The notes: generated by a model not told the origin, from the letters alone. A stretch of 64,000 bases of DNA from Fibrobacter sp. (GCA_017965445.1 JAGCPZ010000062.1:1-64000), one strand, 5' to 3'; counted from the stretch's first letter, positions 25,413 to 35,473 are shown. Numbers and translations: made by a program.

Positions 25413-27155
25413 TCACCGTAATTTGATATAACCATTCAACCAGTCGGTATGGTCACAGTTATTGGGACCGTCCGGATCCGTTTCAAGTTCCAGCAACGTT
25501 GCTCCTTGTAACGGAACCTGAGTAAAGAAGGCTGAATCTACGCCGCGCACTAATGGACTGCGCCAAACTTCCTTACCGTCAACCCTTATAATAAATATGG
25601 CACTACCATGATCATAACATTCGTCATCAATTCCAGCGCCAATAAACAAGGTATCTGCGTTTTCCGGAAGATCATAGACAAATTTCGACGGGGCATGCGT
25701 TCCCAAACCATTTTTATAGACCCGTTTCCCTACAATCAGCATGTGCGAATCTACAGACCGGTTTGTCTTCGGCGTGCCGTAACCCTGTTCTGACTGGCGC
25801 ACACTCAAATTTTCTAGAAGGACGATGTTTTCACCTTTCGGAGCGACAATCGGCCTATTACGGTAAGCGATGTAGCCACCTTCTATCAAAAGAATTACAG
25901 ATAAAAGCGCATAAGGGGCCCACGCCGGGAATGGAACTTTTTTGATTCTGTACAATACCTTATTTACCTTTTTTGGCATTGCAATAACTAAAAGCGAAGC
26001 GACCAGCGCAATACAACCCACCATCGAAACGGTATTCCACACATCGTTACCACGGAACGGATTAATCAGGTTCACATTCAACGTAGCAACAAGCGTAATC
26101 AAAAAGCACGGGACTCCTCCTCGACGCATATCCCACACAAGCCAACAAATCGCCATGGGCACAGCGTAAAGCAAATAACGTTCATGCATCCCCGGCAACA
26201 GCACGAAAAACGCAAGACCGTTCAATGTACAAAGAGCGAAAGCGGTCCGAGTGTTCTTGCACAAAATCGACTTTATCAGGACAAAAACCGAAACAATAAC
26301 GAAAAGGATTTTTCCAAGAATAGCGGGCTTTAGCAAAAAGCCAAGGCCATCTGCGCTCGCGCCCCAAATCGGCACGTTGTCCGGAGCAGCGTTTCCCACA
26401 AGCAGAACCCACAAATTAGTGGCATTCATAGTCGCATACGGATACTGGCTCGTCGTCTGCACATACGCTCTCGAAAGCATGGGCAAGAGGTTCCCGCCAA
26501 TGGCGAACGGGAGCAAAACAACCGCGGCACCAACAACAGCAAGCGGAAGCCCCTTCCAAGACGTTCTCCAGTGGCGGACAAAGAGTCCACCGAAAACAGG
26601 CAAGAACGCTATCATCTGGAACTTTGCAAGAAGCGCAAGCAAGTACAGCATCGACGCGAGGAATATATAACGCGGACGGCTAATGCAATAAATAGCAAGA
26701 ACAGCAAGCACAACTGGCAATAAATCCACTTGTCCCCATACAGGGCCGTTAATCAGAATCGCCGGATTCAAAGCGACAAAGGCAATCAGCAGATGTTTTT
26801 TCCAATCCGGGTAATTAAACTTTTCCGTAATACGGCAAAGAAAATCCACAAAGAACAAATGCGAGAAGAATACCGGCCACAGGCAAAGGAACTTCAAGAA
26901 AAAAGTTTTATCGACTGCAAAATCCAAAACAGCATGGATTTGCGCGACAACCCAAAGCCAAAAAACATATAGCGGCGGGTAATTTCCCTTGAAGCCGCCA
27001 AAGCCGCCATCCATTAGCTGTTGGACCCAGCCCACCCAAAAGCTCTGATCGCCATCGTAAGGAGTACTTGCAGTACAGACAACATTTGCGAGCAAGCAAA
27101 TTGTGCCCCAAAGAATAAACAGTTTCAAGTTGTTTCGGTACTTGTACATAAACAT
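25413..27155 (-). CDS. GT-C glycosyltransferase with C-terminal NPCBM domain
   Basis: 580 aa. Residues 1-430 are a polytopic GT-C-like transferase: an acidic first loop with YDGDQSFWVGWVQQLMDGG, HLLIAFVALNPAILINGPVWGQVDLLPV and LPGMHERYLLYAVP (a pattern of mannosyltransferase-like enzymes). Residues about 445-580 form an NPCBM/NEW2 carbohydrate-binding module (YKNGLGTHAPSKFVYDL, CYDHGSAIFIIRVDGKEVW, DHTDWLNGYIKL). The module would lie outside the cytoplasm, next to the glycan. Located 1 bp after the stop codon of the paralog at 27157 and before paralog 1. Confidence 0.8.
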   Translation of the reverse strand: MFMYKYRNNLKLFILWGTICLLANVVCTASTPYDGDQSFWVGWVQQLMDGGFGGFKGNYPPLYVFWLWVVAQIHAVLDFAVDKTFFLKFLCLWPVFFSHLFFVDFLCRITEKFNYPDWKKHLLIAFVALNPAILINGPVWGQVDLLPVVLAVLAIYCISRPRYIFLASMLYLLALLAKFQMIAFLPVFGGLFVRHWRTSWKGLPLAVVGAAVVLLPFAIGGNLLPMLSRAYVQTTSQYPYATMNATNLWVLLVGNAAPDNVPIWGASADGLGFLLKPAILGKILFVIVSVFVLIKSILCKNTRTAFALCTLNGLAFFVLLPGMHERYLLYAVPMAICWLVWDMRRGGVPCFLITLVATLNVNLINPFRGNDVWNTVSMVGCIALVASLLVIAMPKKVNKVLYRIKKVPFPAWAPYALLSVILLIEGGYIAYRNRPIVAPKGENIVLLENLSVRQSEQGYGTPKTNRSVDSHMLIVGKRVYKNGLGTHAPSKFVYDLPENADTLFIGAGIDDECYDHGSAIFIIRVDGKEVWRSPLVRGVDSAFFTQVPLQGATLLELETDPDGPNNCDHTDWLNGYIKLR

Positions 27156-27156
27156 G

Positions 27157-28890
27157 TTATAAACTCAACAATAAAATGGAACTGCAAACAGCAAATAGCA
27201 AAACGACACTCCAGCCACAAACTTTAAGTATTCTCGACGAACCATCCCCGCAGAAACCCAAGGCCGCCCACGGCAGGCAACTCAAAAGGACGGGCACAAT
27301 GTAGCGGAAGTCGTTGCTGCAAGAGAACGGGTATTTCAGGCGGAGCGTAATCATCGCGGCAAAGAAAAGGAACGCCTGAGCCGCGAGTACTACTTGAACC
27401 TTATCCCAGCGAGATTTCCAGAATCCGCGAATGCCAAATCCCAGGAGAGCCACAAAGCAAGCGCTGATGATGGAGGCAAGCCAAAAGCCCTTAGGCGTTG
27501 ATAACAAATGAAATTCACCGAAGAGCGAAGTCTTTGCGAGGTAATTCCAGAAGAACTGACGGCCCTGATTATCGTGCCACGGGTCTGTATAAGGTTGCGT
27601 CAAGAACGTCTTGAAATCGAAAAACAGGAAGTTCCCCGGATCATTGCGGACAAGTACGGTGTTGTCGTTACCACTTGCGTTTCCAACAATATCTTGGGTC
27701 AAGGCAACGCATGCCACCGAAATCGCGGCAGCAACAAAAAGGCCTACCCCGACGCGTTCCGAGCGGCTCCAACTGCGCGGATTGCGGAAAAGCTGAAGCA
27801 ATGCCGTAAGCCCGAGAATGCCAAAGGTGACGACCGCCGTCGATTTTGTCCAGTAGGCAATAAACGATGCCACGACTGCGACAATGAAATACTTCCCGAA
27901 ATTCGTGCGGATGTACTTAAAGCAGCCCCACAACGCAATTGCGTGCATTGCATAAAAGAGGATATCGTTCCCGAGCCGCGGAGAGGCCAAAATAAAGCTC
28001 GGCCAGACGCTCCACAAAAGCGCTGCAGCAAAGAGAGGTGCTCCACTCAACACATTTTTAAGGCATGCAAGGCCAAAGCCGAGCGCGACAAGCGAAATGA
28101 GGAAATCAAACCACTTGACAGCATTCTGCGGTGCGCAATGCACGAGATTCGACATTTTCCACACACCAGCGCTCAGCACAAAATAAACAGGTGGATGGTA
28201 GCAGGTCCAACATTCATTCGATGCAGGAATGCGATTTTCTTCTGCAATAATCTTCATGTAATGCACGTGACCGCCTACATCATGACCACGCTGGTCATAG
28301 AAAGTTTCGCTGGTGTAGCCAATGCGCAAAAGAAGCCCTATAAAGAAAACGAGAACCAAACTACGTTTTAGCTTAAAACGGGCCCCAATCGAAAAGGTAA
28401 ACGCACCAAGCAACAAGAAGAACAGGACGGAAAACGCGACTAGCCAAAAACCGCCACCATTGATTACCGCCGTAATACCGCCTGGTCCACCGCCATTCCT
28501 GAGCGACATCCGAATATGAAAATTCGAAATATCCTTGCCCAAGTTCTTTACGATTTCGGCCTTGCTAAGGATAAAGCCTTGGTTCCAGCTACAGTAACCC
28601 GGATATTGTTCAAACGGAAACTTGACATCATTGACAACAAGTTCAGTAACGCAATCATCTGGATGGATTTTCAAGAAAAAGTCGCTTGCGAAACCGGCGG
28701 CAACATCCATGTCAATGCTGAAGTTTTCGCCCGAAGCCATCGGAACGCTCACCGGCAAAATTGTCGCAGAATCAGTCCCTTGCCTATGCAAGACGACGTT
28801 CTTTATTTCCGGGTTGAACGCATACGAAAGGATGACAAAAAGGGCCATCCCCAGAATCAAAGGAAGTTCCCGCCTAACGAATTTACGCAT
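27157..28890 (-). CDS. Polytopic glycosyltransferase (GT-C/PMT-like), paralog 2
   Basis: 577 aa with the same plan as the 23636 protein: N-terminal helix, beta domain with two Cys (DDCVTELVVND, PGYCSWNQGF), the loop LRNGGGPGGITAV, then membrane helices with CWTCYHPPVYFVLSA and CSNDFRYIVPVLL. The pair are clear paralogs along their full length. Its ATG overlaps the stop of the flavoprotein gene (TAATG), so it is translated with it. Probably adds a sugar from a polyprenyl-phosphate donor to a cell-envelope glycan. Confidence 0.75.
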   Translation of the reverse strand: MRKFVRRELPLILGMALFVILSYAFNPEIKNVVLHRQGTDSATILPVSVPMASGENFSIDMDVAAGFASDFFLKIHPDDCVTELVVNDVKFPFEQYPGYCSWNQGFILSKAEIVKNLGKDISNFHIRMSLRNGGGPGGITAVINGGGFWLVAFSVLFFLLLGAFTFSIGARFKLKRSLVLVFFIGLLLRIGYTSETFYDQRGHDVGGHVHYMKIIAEENRIPASNECWTCYHPPVYFVLSAGVWKMSNLVHCAPQNAVKWFDFLISLVALGFGLACLKNVLSGAPLFAAALLWSVWPSFILASPRLGNDILFYAMHAIALWGCFKYIRTNFGKYFIVAVVASFIAYWTKSTAVVTFGILGLTALLQLFRNPRSWSRSERVGVGLFVAAAISVACVALTQDIVGNASGNDNTVLVRNDPGNFLFFDFKTFLTQPYTDPWHDNQGRQFFWNYLAKTSLFGEFHLLSTPKGFWLASIISACFVALLGFGIRGFWKSRWDKVQVVLAAQAFLFFAAMITLRLKYPFSCSNDFRYIVPVLLSCLPWAALGFCGDGSSRILKVCGWSVVLLFAVCSSILLLSL

Positions 28891-30551
28891 TACTTTTTAC
28901 CTTCGTGGTATTCCTCTTCGCTGTTCACGCTCCAGAGCGCGGTTTTGTCCGTCGAGTTTTCGCGGATGCACTTCACGACTTCCATGGCGGCGAGCATGCT
29001 GTGGTCCATGTTGTTGTACTTATGCATGCCATTGCGCCCCATGAGGAACATATTATCAATCGGATCGAGGTAACTGCGGACCTTATCAAATTCGCCGTAA
29101 GTACCGAAGTAGGCAGGGTAAGCCTTCTTGATATGGAACACCACGGCGTCGCGGACAGATTCAGGCCTTGCCACGTCAATCTTGTCGAGTTCCGCAATCG
29201 CAAACTTGATGAAGTCATCATCAGGCATGCGCCACATTTCGTCGCCTTCGGTAGCAAAGTATTCAAGCCCAATCCACACCTTTTCGGGGTCTGCAACAAG
29301 GTACGGACTCCAGTTATTGAATATCTGGATACGGCCGAGCTTCACGTCGGATTCCTGAACATAAATCCAGTTGTCGGCCACGAACTTGAGCTTGCTTTCG
29401 GGCGTTCCCGGTTTGGCAGGATTCTTGATTTCAAGTTTATCCAAAAGGAGGCCCACAGTAATGAAATCGCGATACACGAGACCGTCGGAAACACGACGCA
29501 CTTCGGCGGGCACGGGCATCTTTTCGCTATCCATCGCAGCAACGAGTTCCTTGACCGGCATCGTCGAGAGGAAATAGTCGCAAGGGACAGTTTCATAAGC
29601 GATGGCACCGTCTTCAGCAAGGTTTTCTACGACAACGCTCAACACGCGCTTGCCCATATCGTCGCGGTTCACGCCCACGACCTTCGCGTTCATGTGAATC
29701 TCGCCGCCCATCTCCTGGACCTTCTCGGCAACGGTTTCCCAAAGCTGGCCAGGACCAAACTTCGGATAAAGGAACTGACCGATAAGGCTCGTTTCGGTAT
29801 CCTTTTGGCGGATATCGGCAGCATTAGCGGAAGCCCCATCGGCAGAAGCGTCCGCCTTTTTCTTGCCCGCAAAAATCTGCTTTACCGCATGCACCACGGT
29901 TTTCGTAATCGAAAGGCCCTTGATGCGCTGGCCGCCCCAGTCGGGGCTAATCTTGCTGCACGGTACGCCCCACACTTTTTCGGTGTAATCGCGGAAGAAC
30001 GTGCGGTAAAGTTCCACGCCAAAGCGGTTAATCATGAAGTCTTCGAGACTATTTTCTTTGCGGGCGGGGAGCAACTGTACCTTGATGTAGCTCAAGCCGA
30101 TTTTCATCATGCGCCAAAGCCCAAGGTTGCGAATCGTGTCACCGTTCAAGCTGATGGGGTAATTGAACAACTTGCGCAAGAACAAAATGCGAGAAAGGCG
30201 GCTACGGCAGAGCATCACGTAATCCGTCTTTTCCGGATCGGGGCCGCCTTCCGTCAGCGGAACCTTGCGCCCGATGGCGATATCGTCCTTGCTAGCCACA
30301 CCCTGCAGTGGCAAGATTCCCTGCCACCAGTCCATCACCGTATCGCTCTTGCTGAAAAAACGATGGCCGCCAATATCCATGCGGTTGCCTTTGTAACGCG
30401 CCGTACGCGAAATCCCGCCAATGACGTTTTCCGCCTCAAAAATCACAGGCTTCACATCTGTTGTTCGCAATAGTTCAAGTGCCGCAGTCAAGCCTGCGGG
30501 GCCAGCACCAGCAATTACAGCAATTTTCTTAAATTCTTTTTCGGTAGTCAT
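28890..30551 (-). CDS. FAD-dependent oxidoreductase, UDP-galactopyranose-mutase-like
   Basis: 553 aa. An N-terminal Rossmann fold binds FAD ([23 protein letters not shown]). The GHRFFSK motif and the C-terminal [18 protein letters not shown] motif are typical of the protoporphyrinogen-oxidase/UDP-galactopyranose-mutase superfamily, with the Arg-Asn-Gly-x-x-x-Tyr-Asn-Asn pattern near the flavin. It lies directly upstream of GT-C transferases and downstream of gtrA, so it probably isomerises or oxidises a sugar donor for this pathway. It is longer than classical Glf (about 370-400 aa), so the substrate may differ. Confidence 0.8.
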   Translation of the reverse strand: MTTEKEFKKIAVIAGAGPAGLTAALELLRTTDVKPVIFEAENVIGGISRTARYKGNRMDIGGHRFFSKSDTVMDWWQGILPLQGVASKDDIAIGRKVPLTEGGPDPEKTDYVMLCRSRLSRILFLRKLFNYPISLNGDTIRNLGLWRMMKIGLSYIKVQLLPARKENSLEDFMINRFGVELYRTFFRDYTEKVWGVPCSKISPDWGGQRIKGLSITKTVVHAVKQIFAGKKKADASADGASANAADIRQKDTETSLIGQFLYPKFGPGQLWETVAEKVQEMGGEIHMNAKVVGVNRDDMGKRVLSVVVENLAEDGAIAYETVPCDYFLSTMPVKELVAAMDSEKMPVPAEVRRVSDGLVYRDFITVGLLLDKLEIKNPAKPGTPESKLKFVADNWIYVQESDVKLGRIQIFNNWSPYLVADPEKVWIGLEYFATEGDEMWRMPDDDFIKFAIAELDKIDVARPESVRDAVVFHIKKAYPAYFGTYGEFDKVRSYLDPIDNMFLMGRNGMHKYNNMDHSMLAAMEVVKCIRENSTDKTALWSVNSEEEYHEGKK

Positions 30552-30585
30552 TCAATCCTTCCTATACCTTTTAATCCTAACAAAT

Positions 30586-31038
30586 TCAAGCCGCTTTCCG
30601 TTCCCGGAAAAGCATCATCTTTCGGGCGCCAAAATTCCACATCAGCACTAAGACGGCAGCAAAAATTTTGGACAGCATTTCATTCCATCCAAGTTGCCCG
30701 ACCATCAAATACATGAGCAGCTGATTAAAACCGACGCCCGCAATCCCGACCACAGCAAAAATGCCGAATTCCGCTGTCTTCTTGTTTTCTAGAACACGTT
30801 TGCATTCCGAAAACACCCAGACAATGCTCATGATGTAATTAAGCACAAGCCCAGCTACAAGCCCTACCAAATTCGCGAGCAAGTAATGCCACTCGAACTT
30901 GTAAAGGCAAAGCGCAAAAAGCCCAAAATCCACAACAAAAGCAAGCCCGCCCGTTACAAGATAGCGCACAAACTGGCCCATCAAGGAACTGCGAGGCATC
31001 TTTCTCCAAAGCCGCCTAACAAATGATTCATTTTGCAT
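30586..31038 (-). CDS. GtrA-family membrane protein
   Basis: 150 aa from the ATG at 31038 (a GTG at 31080 is the alternative). Four membrane helices typical of GtrA: RYLVTGGLAFVVDFGLFAL, LLANLVGLVAGLVLNYIMS with the conserved W-V-F after it, and two more. GtrA proteins are thought to flip or hand over undecaprenyl-phosphate-linked sugars. First gene of the glycosylation cluster. TATTAT lies 7 nt before the ATG at 31038, which favours this start. Confidence 0.85.
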   Translation of the reverse strand: MQNESFVRRLWRKMPRSSLMGQFVRYLVTGGLAFVVDFGLFALCLYKFEWHYLLANLVGLVAGLVLNYIMSIVWVFSECKRVLENKKTAEFGIFAVVGIAGVGFNQLLMYLMVGQLGWNEMLSKIFAAVLVLMWNFGARKMMLFRERKAA

Positions 31039-31045
31039 GGGATTA

Positions 31046-31051
31046 ATAATA
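31046..31051 (-). promoter_or_regulatory. -10-like hexamer TATTAT, 7 nt before the gtrA-family start
   Basis: On the minus strand TATTAT is followed by TAATCCC and the ATG at 31038. No ribosome binding site is visible at either candidate start. Confidence 0.45.
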
Positions 31052-31203
31052 ACAATTTTCAACGATAAAAGAGATTTCACAAGCAGAAATGTCGATAATA
31101 TAGTTCATATGTTGCATATAATACGTAACGTATTTTATGGAATTTATATTGCAAATTACAATAATCAAAAATTTTCTAAATTTGGGAAAAACGATAAACC
31201 AAC

Positions 31204-32277
31204 ATGAAACCTAAAAGAATCGAATATATTGACGTTGCCAAGTTCCTAGCCATGATTCTAGTCGTGTTCACGCACGGCGTCAAGGAAAGCAACTTTGTAG
31301 CCTTTGCCTTTGCATTTCACCTGCCTGTATTCTTTGTTCTGAACGGGATGACGCTAAAAATCGAGGGACAAAAGTTTGGCGACTTTCTCGTAAAAAAGCT
31401 CCAGCGCTACATCGTTCCGATGTTCGGACTAGGCATCATTTGCGTTTTATTCGATTTATTTGTCAAATGGCTGCTCAACAACCCAATTCCCGACCATTTC
31501 ATCATCAAAGGCATAGCAAACGTCATCAACCAAGTGAGGTTGTTCGCTATCTGGTTTTTGCCAGCATTGTTCTTTACGGACATTATCCTCTTCGGATTCC
31601 ACCGCATGGCCAAAGGCAGACTATGGCTCATGGGCATCTTGTCGCTGTTGCTCTTGGGAATCGGCATTCTTTTCAATCAGTTCCACAACGTTGCATTGGT
31701 CTGGAACTTTGACGCGGCGTTTTTCGGCACCGTCTTTACGTACCTGGGATTTGCATTCCACCACCAGAAGCTTTCTGGACTATACAACTTTCTCACAAAG
31801 AAACGCATCCGAGCACTCCTTATCGGAAGTGCCTTGATGATTGCCACTTATTTTATCAGTCAATACCATTACGAGATTGAGCATCGCCATCTTGAAATGT
31901 TCTCTCGTTACTTTATGCCATATTACATGACACTCCCCAACGCCGTCATTGGTTCACTCGGATTCATTCTCATCTGCCGCGGGATTACGAATCCAGTTTT
32001 TGCAAAACCAGTCGAGATGAACCTCGCTCTTTTGGCATTCCATCAAATTCTGGCGTTCCCGCTATTCCGGTCCAAACTTTGTCCTGAATGGTGGGGCAAG
32101 GTTCACCACTTGCCGGTAAGCGACCCGCAATACATGCTGTTCAATAGTGCGATGACATTGTTTTCGGTTGCGCTCATTGCTGTTATTTACCTTATCATCA
32201 AGTATTCCCCAATAAGCGTCATCGTGAATCAACCGCTAGCGGGGATATACAGACGAGAGAGAGTAAACAGTGATTAG
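31204..32277 (+). CDS. Acyltransferase-3 family membrane protein
   Basis: 357 aa with ten or so membrane helices. The N-terminus IEYIDVAKFLAMILVVFTHG ... FAFHLPVFFVLNGM carries the conserved His and the Phe-x-His-x-Pro pattern of acyltransferase-3 proteins, which O-acetylate or otherwise acylate surface polysaccharides. It diverges from the glycosyltransferase cluster across a 165-bp AT-rich spacer and may modify the same glycan. No ribosome binding site; a GATAAA lies 5 nt before the ATG. Confidence 0.85.
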   Translation: MKPKRIEYIDVAKFLAMILVVFTHGVKESNFVAFAFAFHLPVFFVLNGMTLKIEGQKFGDFLVKKLQRYIVPMFGLGIICVLFDLFVKWLLNNPIPDHFIIKGIANVINQVRLFAIWFLPALFFTDIILFGFHRMAKGRLWLMGILSLLLLGIGILFNQFHNVALVWNFDAAFFGTVFTYLGFAFHHQKLSGLYNFLTKKRIRALLIGSALMIATYFISQYHYEIEHRHLEMFSRYFMPYYMTLPNAVIGSLGFILICRGITNPVFAKPVEMNLALLAFHQILAFPLFRSKLCPEWWGKVHHLPVSDPQYMLFNSAMTLFSVALIAVIYLIIKYSPISVIVNQPLAGIYRRERVNSD

Positions 32278-32292
32278 TGGTTAGTGGTTAGG
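32271..32292. repeat. Short GATTAGTGGTTAGTGG repeat
   Basis: Three GGTTAGT-like units overlap the stop codon of the acyltransferase gene. Same motif family as at 14496 and 36462. Confidence 0.5.
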
Positions 32293-32312
32293 AATGAAAA
32301 GTTAAAAATGAA

Positions 32313-32390
32313 AACGTCATGTTGAGCGAAGCGAAACATCCAGGCTAAAACATAACTGGATCCTTCTTGCTTCGCAATCAGGATGACGTT
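32313..32390. mobile_element. MITE-like 78-bp hairpin element
   Basis: The ends are perfect 8-bp inverted repeats (AACGTCAT / ATGACGTT). The inner parts also pair: GCGAAGC with GCTTCGC, and ATCCAG with CTGGAT around a 12-nt loop, so the whole element can fold on itself. Its right arm has the GGATCCTT and CAGGATGACG words seen in repeats at 21150 and 51278. No reading frame. It looks like a miniature palindromic element. Confidence 0.6.
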
Positions 32391-32398
32391 CCTAATCC

Positions 32399-33640
32399 CT
32401 ACCGATAGAACGTTTTCAACAATTTTATCATATCGGCATGGTCGCTTGTGGCCATCATCTCGCGGATGCTATGCATGCTGAGCATGGGTTCGCCGATATC
32501 GACCGTCGGGATCCCGAGGTTGGCCGATACCGTCGGGCCAACAGTACTTCCGCAAGGCATGTCGTTACGCGTAATGAACACCTGGAGCGGGATACCCGCC
32601 TGTTCGCAAAGCAAACGGAGCTTGGCAGAACTCATCAAATCGCTCGCATAACGCTTTTGAGAATTTGTCTTCAGCACAATGCCTTTGCCCAATAGCGGCG
32701 CATGATTCGGTTCATGTTTTTCCATGTGGTTCGGGTGGGCTGCATGAGCCATGTCAATTGATAATGCAAGGGAATCAGCTAATATAGACGAGAGTGGAGT
32801 GGCGGGAGACGAGAGAATGGATTCGAGGAAATTACCGGCGGCACCTTCGCGGGTCGTGGAACCGACTTCTTCGTTGTTGAAGAAACAGGCGACAAGGCAA
32901 TCGTTTTTAGCGGACTCGGCACTCACAATAGCCTCTGCAATCGCATGGCAACTGCTCAAGTTGTCGAGCCTTCCGGAATAAATCCACTCATCGTTAAGCC
33001 CGCCGCCATGGGCCGGTTGAGCGTCGAACAGCTGTACATCGAAATCCACCAGACGCGCCCCATCGGGGAGTTCCTTTTCAAGCGCATTCACAAACAAATT
33101 CTTATTTCCGTCCTGAGCGGCACCGCACCACAAAGCGTTGAAGTCCACCTGCGGATTCACCTTGAGTCCGTCCTGGTTCACGTTCCTGTTCAAGTGAACT
33201 GCCAACTGCGGAATCCTGAAAAGTTTCGCGCCACGGAACAGTTTTGTCTTGAGCGTCGCAGAATCCGCCGCATCCACATACGCAAGCATCCCCGCATAGC
33301 CAAGGTCGCGGTCGAGCCAGCTCGTATAAAGCGGCGAACCATAAACCTCCGTGTGGAGCGTACAGACGCCCGCATTCATTCCATCCGGATTCGGTGAAAC
33401 CTTAAGCGCCGGGAAATCCGTATGCGCAAGCGCAATCCTAAACCGCGACGAATCATTCCACTGTTTGGGGGTGCGGAACGCAATAATCGATGCCCCGCGA
33501 CAAACAAAATACGCTTTGCCGGCTTCTAGCCCCATCCCAATTTCAAAATTCGTAAAAGAGTTCGCTTCAAACTGAGATTTAAGACAATCCACCGTATGAT
33601 ACGGAGTCACAGCAGCATTTAAAAAATCAAAAAAATCCAT
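32399..33640 (-). CDS. M18-family aminopeptidase
   Basis: 413 aa. Metal ligands of the M18/M42 clan are visible in order: HTDFPALKVSP (His), SGRLDNLSSCHA (bridging Asp), FNNEEVGSTTREGAAG (catalytic and ligand Glu), SIDMAHAAHPNH (Asp) and MHSIREM (His). It removes N-terminal, often acidic, residues from peptides in the cytoplasm using two zinc ions. The length fits bacterial aspartyl-type enzymes (about 430 aa). GAGGAAAT precedes the ATG. Convergent with the acyltransferase gene; divergent from the MCE gene. Confidence 0.92.
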   Translation of the reverse strand: MDFFDFLNAAVTPYHTVDCLKSQFEANSFTNFEIGMGLEAGKAYFVCRGASIIAFRTPKQWNDSSRFRIALAHTDFPALKVSPNPDGMNAGVCTLHTEVYGSPLYTSWLDRDLGYAGMLAYVDAADSATLKTKLFRGAKLFRIPQLAVHLNRNVNQDGLKVNPQVDFNALWCGAAQDGNKNLFVNALEKELPDGARLVDFDVQLFDAQPAHGGGLNDEWIYSGRLDNLSSCHAIAEAIVSAESAKNDCLVACFFNNEEVGSTTREGAAGNFLESILSSPATPLSSILADSLALSIDMAHAAHPNHMEKHEPNHAPLLGKGIVLKTNSQKRYASDLMSSAKLRLLCEQAGIPLQVFITRNDMPCGSTVGPTVSANLGIPTVDIGEPMLSMHSIREMMATSDHADMIKLLKTFYR

Positions 33641-33707
33641 ATTTCCTCATAAATTTTCTTTTTATTGCAATTTGATAATATAATCTATTTATATTTTTTC
33701 GCAAACA

Positions 33708-34700
33708 ATGGCTTTTCGAAAGATTAAACAGATTAACTGGATGGAAATGTCCGGCCTCCTGGTCGGCGTAGTGAGTACTGTTGCCGTCATGATTTTTTCG
33801 CTGGTGCTTTACCACTACCTTTTTGACACGGGTGTCATCAAAGCCCAGGAGTACAAGCTCTACAGTAACTTTGAAAAAGCTTTAGGCCTTAGACCGGGTA
33901 CCCGCGTACAGATTAGCGGTGTCGATGTCGGACAAATTTCGGACATGCAAATCAAGCCCGATGGCAATGGCGTGCTCATGGAGTTTTCCATCCGCCAAGA
34001 ATTCCAGCCGATGATTACCGATAGCGCTATTGTGTATGCCATCCGCGACCAGAACATGATTTCGGCCCGTGTTATCAATATTGACATCAAGAAAGGCAAA
34101 GGCCGTGTGCTAAGCGACGGAGAATCTCTCCCGGCAGGCAAGGCCCAGGATATCGAAACAATCCTCGAAACCACAAACGAACTTTTAGGCCGCGTAAGCC
34201 ACCTCGTCGATGCCGCCGACGAACTTGTCGCCATGGCGTTGGACACCGGAACGACGGTGGGTGCATTGTTCGGTTCACGCGCACTTTACGACAACATCGA
34301 CAGACAAATCAACAGATTTAACGATATCACCCTACTCAGCAAAAGCGTTCTTTCCAAGACATCGGTCCTGCTAGACACGATGAACAGCGGAGTTCCGTCG
34401 CTCCTCAACCGGAGCAACGAGGTGACAATCACTATGGGCAATTTGCTCAACGAATTCAAGACATTGCCGAACCAAGTTACGAACATCCTGAATTCCATGG
34501 ACACGACGGTCGGCCGCATGGACAATCTCGTCACCAATTTCAGTTCGGTCACAAACGGTTTGCAGGACTTCATGAATACGACGGAAAACACCTTGCAAAA
34601 CGCGGATGACTTAATGACCGGCATGTCCAAGATGTGGCTCCTCAGAAGCAACGTTCCGAAGCACGATTCCGTACCGTTTATCGGGGAGACGCTATGGTAA
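33708..34700 (+). CDS. MCE/MlaD-family lipid transport protein
   Basis: 330 aa. One membrane helix (about 15-38) is followed by an MCE domain (about 42-125: YKLYSNFEKALGLRPGTRVQISGVDVGQISDM). A long helical region follows, with repeated 'MDTTVGRMDNLV' and 'ENTLQNADDLM' patterns. MCE proteins form hexameric rings or tubes that carry phospholipids across the periplasm. The MlaE/MlaF ABC partners are not next to it. The next gene overlaps its last codons. A TATAAT at 33679 may be the -10. Confidence 0.85.
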   Translation: MAFRKIKQINWMEMSGLLVGVVSTVAVMIFSLVLYHYLFDTGVIKAQEYKLYSNFEKALGLRPGTRVQISGVDVGQISDMQIKPDGNGVLMEFSIRQEFQPMITDSAIVYAIRDQNMISARVINIDIKKGKGRVLSDGESLPAGKAQDIETILETTNELLGRVSHLVDAADELVAMALDTGTTVGALFGSRALYDNIDRQINRFNDITLLSKSVLSKTSVLLDTMNSGVPSLLNRSNEVTITMGNLLNEFKTLPNQVTNILNSMDTTVGRMDNLVTNFSSVTNGLQDFMNTTENTLQNADDLMTGMSKMWLLRSNVPKHDSVPFIGETLW

Positions 34701-35473
34701 TGCGCAGATCTATAAAAATGGCTCTTTGCATGGCGCTTAGCGCATCTGCAGTATTTGCCTCGGAATCGGGGATGCTCGCTTCGCGTGCGCAGAAGTCCAT
34801 AAATGCCGGGAAATTCGCCAAGGGGTATTCGCAGCTGGAACGCGCCTTGGTCGCCAGCCGCAAAGAAGCGGACAGACGTTCCGAAGCCCGCATTTTCATT
34901 GCGATGGGGCAAGTCCGCACGAAGAGCCTCGATTACGACATGGCCGATTCATTGCTGAACTATGTTGAAAACGAAGGCATGGACCGCTCGACCAGAGGTA
35001 TGCTCGTCAAAGCGAAAATGGCTTTGAGAAACGCCACCGAAAAATACTCCGAAGCAGTCTCACTTTGCGAAGGCTTCGATGAAGACGTTCTCGGCAAGCT
35101 CGAAGACCAACTGCAAGGCGCGTTTTATTCGGAATGCGCTATTGCCTACGCCGGAAGCCGCAACAGCGAAAAAGCCGCTCAAGCGCTCAAGATGGTCGGC
35201 AAAAGCACCGATGACGACACGGGAATCTACTTCTGGACGGAAGCCCGCCTGGCCGATTTGCAAAAGTCCGGCAACGCTGATTCGCTTTACCGCGAAGCAG
35301 AAGCAAAATCCGTGGAAGCAAACATGCCATTTACAACGGCAAACATCCTTTACCACCGCGGTGAATTTTTAAGCAAGTCCAATGCGTCCGAAGCAAAGAA
35401 AGTATTCGACCGCTGCAAGACTGCATTCGAGTTGATGGGACTTCCCAACAACGCCAAGCGCTGCACAAAATAA
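34694..35473 (+). CDS. Periplasmic TPR-like protein paired with the MCE protein
   Basis: 259 aa from the ATG at 34694, which overlaps the MCE stop codon by 7 bp; GGGGAG is 5 nt upstream (an ATG at 34700 is also possible). Signal peptide at 1-22 (ALCMALSASAVFA). The rest is helical with TPR-like spacing: AQKSINAGKFAKGYSQLERAL, ARIFIAMGQV, AYAGSRNSEKAAQAL and LADLQKSGNADSLY. Translational coupling suggests it works with the MCE protein at the outer membrane side; this is inference. Confidence 0.75.
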   Translation: MVMRRSIKMALCMALSASAVFASESGMLASRAQKSINAGKFAKGYSQLERALVASRKEADRRSEARIFIAMGQVRTKSLDYDMADSLLNYVENEGMDRSTRGMLVKAKMALRNATEKYSEAVSLCEGFDEDVLGKLEDQLQGAFYSECAIAYAGSRNSEKAAQALKMVGKSTDDDTGIYFWTEARLADLQKSGNADSLYREAEAKSVEANMPFTTANILYHRGEFLSKSNASEAKKVFDRCKTAFELMGLPNNAKRCTK

